From the NCBI GenBank assembly GCA_046758005.1, contig JBHHZJ010000065.1:1-21460 (forward strand): a DNA stretch of 21,460 bases, written 5' to 3'. This document shows positions 17,395-21,460 of the stretch, piece by piece. This DNA comes from JBHHZJ01 sp046758005. GTDB taxonomy: Bacteria > Pseudomonadota > Alphaproteobacteria > Kiloniellales > J153. Under the pieces are notes generated by a model. The model saw nothing but the letters and a program-made list of their open reading frames with translations. It did no database searches and was not told where the DNA came from. The stretch's first letter is position 1; the number at the start of each line of letters is the position of its first letter. The position numbers were made by a program, and so were the translations under genes.

Positions 17395-18263
17395 CCGATG
17401 CGCTCCTTCTGCGCGAACAGGCCGGTCGGCCGCACCAGCAGGATCACGATGATCAGCAGAAAGCCCATGGCGTCGCGGTAGCCGGAAGAGATGTACCCGG
17501 CGCCCAGCTCCTCGATGAACGCCAGGATGAAACCGCCGAGCGCGGCGCCCGCGAAGTTGCCCAGCCCGCCCAGGATGACGATCGCGAAGGACTTCAAGGC
17601 CGCGAGATCGCCCATCGTGGGGTAGACGACGAAAATCGGGCCGAGCAGCGCGCCCGCGGCCGCGGCCAGCCCCGAGCCCAGGGCGAAGGTGGCGGTGTAG
17701 ATGGCGTTGATGTTGACGCCCATGAGCGCCGCCGTCTCCGGGTCCTGGAACGTGGCGCGCATCGCCTTGCCCAACTTGGTTCGGTGAATGAGCGCGTGCG
17801 CGCCCACGATCAGCAGGATGGCGACGGCGAAGACGAACAGGCGCGACCAGGCGACCGAGACCGGCCCGATGACCAGCGGTTGCTCGGGGAAGGGGCTGTC
17901 GATCGACTTGGCGATGCCGCTCCAGACGAACTGTTCGGAATTCTGCAGCGCGATCCAGGCGCCGATCATCACCAGCATCGTCGTGTCGATGCTGGCGCCG
18001 CGCAGCGGGCGCAGCAGCACGACTTCGACCGCCGCGCCCAACAGGACGCCGAGGACGACCGCCGCCACGAGCGCGACGAAGAAGTTCGCCTCCAGCACCA
18101 TGACGAACATGAAGATCATGTACGCGCCGAAGGTGTAGAGCTCGCCGTGGGTGAAGTTGACGATGCGCATGATGCCGAAGATGAGCGTCAGCCCTATCCC
18201 GAGCAGGGCATAGGTGCCGCCGAGGATCAGCGCGTTCAGGATGTGCTGGAGAAACTGGTCCAA
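17391..18263 (-). CDS. livH: Branched-chain amino-acid ABC transporter permease LivH, TTG start
   Basis: The partner permease of LivM, 290 residues and largely hydrophobic. The family hallmark GIMRIVNFTHGELYTFGAYM is near residues 30-49. The coupling loop HRTKLGKAMRATFQDPETAALMGVN and LKSFAIVILGGLGNFAGAALGG follow, and the ending is LLVRPTGLFAQKERIG. The start is TTG, preceded by GGGAG about 10 bases upstream. No in-frame ATG or GTG fits better, and the sequence after it (DQFLQHILNALILGGTYAL) matches the family start. It follows livK after 140 bases that contain a stem-loop. Confidence 0.95.
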   Translation of the reverse strand: MDQFLQHILNALILGGTYALLGIGLTLIFGIMRIVNFTHGELYTFGAYMIFMFVMVLEANFFVALVAAVVLGVLLGAAVEVVLLRPLRGASIDTTMLVMIGAWIALQNSEQFVWSGIAKSIDSPFPEQPLVIGPVSVAWSRLFVFAVAILLIVGAHALIHRTKLGKAMRATFQDPETAALMGVNINAIYTATFALGSGLAAAAGALLGPIFVVYPTMGDLAALKSFAIVILGGLGNFAGAALGGFILAFIEELGAGYISSGYRDAMGFLLIIVILLVRPTGLFAQKERIG

Positions 18264-18336
18264 GGCGCCGCACTCCCGCCCATGCCCGGCTCCCGGGGGC
18301 CGCGGTGTCCGCCCGAGGGGATCACGGGCGCGTCCG

Positions 18337-18373
18337 CCCCGCCCCTAGGCCCGGATCGGGCTTCGGGGCGGGG
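18337..18373 (-). terminator. Intercistronic GC stem-loop between livK and livH
   Basis: Arms CCCCGCCCC (18337-18345) and GGGGCGGGG (18365-18373) are perfectly complementary. A second stem GCCCG/CGGGC (18349-18353 and 18357-18361) is nested inside, separated by a 3-base internal loop on each side. No U-run follows on the minus strand. As in the second importer of the cluster, it lies between binding-protein and permease genes. It probably protects livK mRNA or causes partial termination; this is inferred. Confidence 0.55.
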
Positions 18374-18403
18374 TGCTTGGCGCGGAGCCGGGCCAGGCGC
18401 GCG

Positions 18404-19561
18404 TTAGGGCTTGGCGACCTTCCCCTTGTCGATCTTGACGATGTAGACGTTGGGGATGTTCTGGCCGCTTTCCTTGCCCTTCGGACCCTGCTTGATGAAG
18501 GAGATGTCGCCGTTGACGCCGTCGACCTTCGTGTCCCAGAGCGCCTTGCGGATCGCCTCCGGCTCGGCCTTTCCGGCCTTCCGGATCGCGGTCACGATGG
18601 TCATGATGCCGTCGTGCCCGCGGAAGCCCTCGGTCAGGCCGGCGAAGTTGTGCCCGCGCCTCTTCCACTCCTCGACGAACCTCTTCGCCACGTCCGGGTT
18701 GGGCGCCATCTCGGGGAACCAGGGGGCGAAGAAGAGGATGTGATACGACCCGTTGGCGGCCGAGCCGGCTTGCTTGACCAGCTGGTCCGGCGAGGATGAC
18801 CCGCCCGTCGTGATGACGCGGTGCGAAAGCCGCTGTTCGGTGGCCTGCTTGAGCACCAGGGTCAGTTGCTCCACGCCCGTGGTCACGAACAAGGTGTCGC
18901 CGCCGGAGGCCTTGATCTTGGCCAGCTGCGCGCTCAGGTCGGTCGCCTTGGCGTCCATGCTCTCCATCACGCCGACCTCGACGCCCCTGCCCTTCAGCAT
19001 GTTCGAGAACTGCTTGGCCGCGCCCAGCCCCCAGTCGTTGTTCACGACCAGGAAATCGGCCTTCTTGATGTTGAAGCCGGCGACCTTGTCGGCGAAGGCC
19101 CTGGCCTCCATCTCGGAGGTCGGGCTGATGCGGAAGATCCACGGGTTGCCCGAGGTGGTGATCTTGCCCGAGGAGGACGTTTCGACCACCATCGGCACGC
19201 CGTACTCCATCAGCTTGGGCATGACGGCCAGCGTATAGGTCGAGCTCCACGCGCCCATGAGGACGGGCACCTTGTCCCGCACGATCAGCTTCTCGGCGGT
19301 GGCGACCGCCTCTTTCGGGTTGCTCTTGTTGTCCTCGATGACGAGCTCGATCTTCTTGCCCAGAACCCCGCCGGCCTCGTTGACGAAGGACTCGGCGATC
19401 TTGGCGCCCTGGACCACGTAGTTTCCCGAGGCGGCGACCGCGCCCGTCAGGGGCTCGGTCACGCCGATCTTGATCGTTTCCGCGGCGCCCGCGATGCCGG
19501 GCGCGGCGAACACGGCCGCGCCCGCGATCGACAGCGCAGCCCATTTGAACCAGCTCTTCAT
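18404..19561 (-). CDS. livK: Branched-chain amino-acid ABC transporter substrate-binding protein LivK-like
   Basis: A periplasmic binding protein of the HAAT (Peripla_BP_6) family, 385 residues. The Sec signal is MKSWFKWAALSIAGAAVFAA followed by PGIAGA, cut near residue 26 before AETIKIG. Mature motifs are IKIGVTEPLTGAVAASGNYV, KIELVIEDNKSNPKEAVATA, LMGAWSSTYTLAVMPKL, and PWIFRISPTSEMEARAFADK. The ATG at 19561 has GGGAGG about 7 bases upstream. A Met 19 residues earlier would precede the ribosome site and spoil the signal peptide, so it is rejected. It heads the liv operon. The ligand is not certain: members bind branched-chain amino acids, but also amides, urea and aromatic acids. Confidence 0.92.
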   Translation of the reverse strand: MKSWFKWAALSIAGAAVFAAPGIAGAAETIKIGVTEPLTGAVAASGNYVVQGAKIAESFVNEAGGVLGKKIELVIEDNKSNPKEAVATAEKLIVRDKVPVLMGAWSSTYTLAVMPKLMEYGVPMVVETSSSGKITTSGNPWIFRISPTSEMEARAFADKVAGFNIKKADFLVVNNDWGLGAAKQFSNMLKGRGVEVGVMESMDAKATDLSAQLAKIKASGGDTLFVTTGVEQLTLVLKQATEQRLSHRVITTGGSSSPDQLVKQAGSAANGSYHILFFAPWFPEMAPNPDVAKRFVEEWKRRGHNFAGLTEGFRGHDGIMTIVTAIRKAGKAEPEAIRKALWDTKVDGVNGDISFIKQGPKGKESGQNIPNVYIVKIDKGKVAKP

Positions 19562-19883
19562 GTGAACACCTCCCTTGACGACGAAACCAGGACGAGCGCC
19601 CGCGGCCCTTCCCGGCATGGGGCTCAGCTCTTTTTATCGTTCTAACTTTAGTAAGACCGTACTTTAGAGGAGCCCACGGGCCGTTTCAAGCGTCCGCTCG
19701 GAGGTCGTACCGAAGGTCCGGGATATTGACGCAATCTCGACCTCCTGCGGCCGCCGCACGCCGCGGCTCGTGCGTGACACGGGCGGCCGGAGGCCGGATA
19801 CTGCGGGACTCGCCGGCGCCGCGGGCCGACGAGGGTCGGTTTCGAGCCCCGGGCGGAGCGAACGAGAAAGGGAGGACGCAGCG
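19562..19883. promoter_or_regulatory. Divergent regulatory region between livK and the D-aminoacylase gene
   Basis: A 322-base gap without a supported gene. An open frame starting at 19770 is only the non-coding upstream extension of the deacylase frame. The part next to livK contains the most AT-rich stretch noticed in the window, at 19631-19668. It should hold the livK promoter; GATAAA on the minus strand (19638-19633) is a possible -10. On the plus strand TTGACG at 19726-19731 resembles a -35, but no good -10 follows. GGAGG at 19871-19875 is the deacylase ribosome site. Confidence 0.5.
19645..19667. repeat. Direct repeat ACTTTAG with 16-base period upstream of livK
   Basis: ACTTTAG occurs at 19645-19651 and again at 19661-19667, exactly 16 bases apart. 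A short inverted repeat, AGTA...TACT, lies between and around them. The repeats sit in the AT-rich patch about 85-105 bases upstream of the livK ATG, close to the expected promoter. This spacing could place two protein subunits on one DNA region. The repeats are short, and chance cannot be excluded. Confidence 0.35.
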
Positions 19884-21368
19884 ATGAGCGAGCCCGGGGG
19901 CAAGCCCGATCTTGTGTTCCGCAACGCGCGAATCATCGACGGCACCGGCGCGCCGTCGCGCCGCGGCGACGTCGCGGTCTCGGACGACCGGATCGTTGCG
20001 CTCGGCGACCTCTCGGACCTCGCGGGTGCGGTCGAAATCGATGTCGCGGGCAAGGCGCTGGCGCCCGGATTCATCGACGTCCACACCCACGACGACCGGG
20101 CGCTGCTCGTGGACCCCCTGATGACGTGCAAGGTCAGCCAGGGGGTGACGAGCGTCGTCGCCGGCAACTGCGGGGTGAGCCTCGCTCCGCTCGCCACCGC
20201 GCGGCGGCCGCCCGCGCCGATGGATCTGATATGCGACGACCCGGCCGGATTCTACGGCGATTTCGGCGCCTATCTCGACGCGCTCGACGGCGAGCCGCCG
20301 GCCGCCAACGCGGTGGCGCAGGTCGGCCATGCCACGCTGCGCGTCGGCGCGATGGAGGCCCTCGACCGCGCCGCCACGGGGGCCGAGATCAAGGCCATGC
20401 GCGCGGCGCTGGAGAGGGCCCTGGACGCCGGCGCGGTCGGGCTGTCCACGGGGCTGTTCTATCCGCCAGCCAACGCCGCGCCGACCGAGGAGGTGATCGA
20501 GCTCGCCAAGGCCCTCGAGGGCTTCCGCGCGCTGCACACGACGCACATGCGCGACGAGGGCGACCACGTCACGGACTCGCTGGAGGAGACGTTCCGCATC
20601 GGGCGGGAGGCCCGCGCGCCGGTCGTCGTCTCGCACCACAAGTGCACGGGAATGAGGAATTTCGGACGCACGGTGGAGACCCTGGCGCTAATCGAGGAGG
20701 CGCGGCGCGGGCAGGCGATCGGGCTCGACGCCTATCCCTACGTCGCCGGGTCCACGATGCTCGCCTCGGGCCGGGCCCTGTCGGCGAGCCGGATCATCGT
20801 CACCTGGTCGCAGCCGCGCCCGGACGCGGCGGGGCGCGACCTCGCCGACATCGCCGCCGAGTTGGGCGTGAGCCCGGACGAGGCGATCGACGTCCTCAGC
20901 CCGGCCGGCGGCATCTTCTTCATGATGGACGAGGCCGACGTGCGCCGCGTGCTCGCCTATCCGCACACCATGATCGGCTCCGACGGCCTGCCGCACGACC
21001 GGCACCCGCACCCGCGCCTGTGGGGCACCTTCCCCCGCGTGCTCGGCCATTACGTGCGCGAGGTCGGCCTGTTCGGCCTCGAGGAGGCGGTGCGCAAGAT
21101 GACCTCGCTCTCGGCGGCGCGGTTCGGACTCAAAGGCCGAGGCGTGATCCGCGAAGGCAGCTACGCCGACCTCGTCGTCTTCGACCCGGACACGGTGATC
21201 GACACGGCGACCTTCGAGGACCCGAAACGGCCGGCCAAGGGCATCGAAATGGTCCTGGTCAACGGCCGCACCGTGTGGCAGGGCGGCGCGCACACCGGCG
21301 CCCGGCCGGGCCGCGCCCTGCGCCGCCAGGACCTGGATGCGCCGCGCTTCGCCGCCGGCCACGCCTGA
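19884..21368 (+). CDS. N-acyl-D-amino-acid deacylase (D-aminoacylase, amidohydrolase family)
   Basis: A metal-dependent amidohydrolase, 494 residues, that hydrolyses N-acyl-D-amino acids to a D-amino acid and an acyl acid. The metal and catalytic residues of the characterised Alcaligenes enzyme are all present at nearly the same numbers: His67 and His69 in DVHTHDD, Cys96 in AGNCGVSLAP, His221 in HTTHMRDEGD, His251 in VVVSHHKCTG, and Asp367 in IGSDGLPHD. The C-terminal composite domain is marked by VIREGSYADLVVFDPDTVID. There is no signal peptide, so it is cytoplasmic. The ATG at 19884 has GGAGG 8 bases upstream; an upstream Met at 19770 adds Arg/Gly-rich residues and is rejected. It is divergent from livK, suggesting a link with amino-acid uptake. 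D-hydantoinase-like activity is less likely given Cys96. Confidence 0.93.
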   Translation: MSEPGGKPDLVFRNARIIDGTGAPSRRGDVAVSDDRIVALGDLSDLAGAVEIDVAGKALAPGFIDVHTHDDRALLVDPLMTCKVSQGVTSVVAGNCGVSLAPLATARRPPAPMDLICDDPAGFYGDFGAYLDALDGEPPAANAVAQVGHATLRVGAMEALDRAATGAEIKAMRAALERALDAGAVGLSTGLFYPPANAAPTEEVIELAKALEGFRALHTTHMRDEGDHVTDSLEETFRIGREARAPVVVSHHKCTGMRNFGRTVETLALIEEARRGQAIGLDAYPYVAGSTMLASGRALSASRIIVTWSQPRPDAAGRDLADIAAELGVSPDEAIDVLSPAGGIFFMMDEADVRRVLAYPHTMIGSDGLPHDRHPHPRLWGTFPRVLGHYVREVGLFGLEEAVRKMTSLSAARFGLKGRGVIREGSYADLVVFDPDTVIDTATFEDPKRPAKGIEMVLVNGRTVWQGGAHTGARPGRALRRQDLDAPRFAAGHA

Positions 21369-21460
21369 ACCGTCGAGACGAGGCCGACGAGGCTACGTAC
21401 TCATTGATGGCGTCGGCGTTGCATACAGGGCTTGGCCAGCCGTTGTCCGCTCGTGACCCA
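21369..21460. other. Tail after the deacylase; no supported gene
   Basis: An ATG at 21407 opens a frame that stays open for 18 codons to the window end (MASALHTGLGQPLSARDP), but it has only a weak ribosome site and no recognisable family. On the minus strand a second frame is also open. No terminator hairpin was seen after the deacylase stop. Nothing can be assigned here. Confidence 0.2.

Noticed and set aside
21407..21460. Possible start of a further plus-strand gene at the window edge
   Set aside because: Only 18 open codons, a weak ribosome site and no family match; a frame this short is expected by chance.

Overview
The window is GC-rich DNA with tightly packed genes and strong G/C preference at third codon positions. 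Gene content and order point to an alphaproteobacterium, probably near the Rhodospirillales. The pointers are a split F1-only ATP synthase operon next to priA, an fsa-type transaldolase, and a DUF484-xerC pair. This is inferred from content and order; no marker RNA is present.

Layout. (1) 1-3574, minus strand: F1 ATP synthase operon atpH-atpA-atpG-atpD. atpD is cut by the window edge. A likely promoter and a perfect inverted repeat lie upstream of a TTG-started atpH. (2) 3788-6600, minus strand: a small VOC (glyoxalase-fold) protein and the primosomal helicase priA. (3) 6759-9125, plus strand: fsa-like transaldolase, a DUF484 protein and the tyrosine recombinase xerC, as a chain of overlapping genes divergent from priA. 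(4) 9163-19561, minus strand: ten transport genes in one direction. A complete branched-chain/hydrophobic amino-acid (HAAT) ABC importer comes first (livK-H-M-G-F). It is followed at once by a carbohydrate-type ABC importer with two different ATPase genes, one binding protein and two permeases. (5) 19884-21368, plus strand: an N-acyl-D-amino-acid deacylase, divergent from livK. The last 92 bases hold no supported gene.

How the genes work together. The left half is housekeeping: ATP synthesis, replication restart, chromosome dimer resolution and sugar-phosphate metabolism. The right half is a nutrient-uptake island. The deacylase could release D-amino acids or process imported N-acyl compounds, and its divergent partner is an amino-acid-type importer. 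The second importer resembles glycerol-type (GlpSTPQV) and sugar-type systems in having two ATPases, but its substrate cannot be read from the sequence.

No mobile element, CRISPR array, tRNA or rRNA was seen, and I found no clearly new multi-gene system. The most unusual points are: a missing switch histidine in one of the paired ATPases, with Gln-to-Glu Q-loops in both; strong GC stem-loops placed between the binding-protein gene and the first permease gene in both importers; a binding protein whose only two cysteines form a CxxC at its extreme C-terminus; and the atpH leader.
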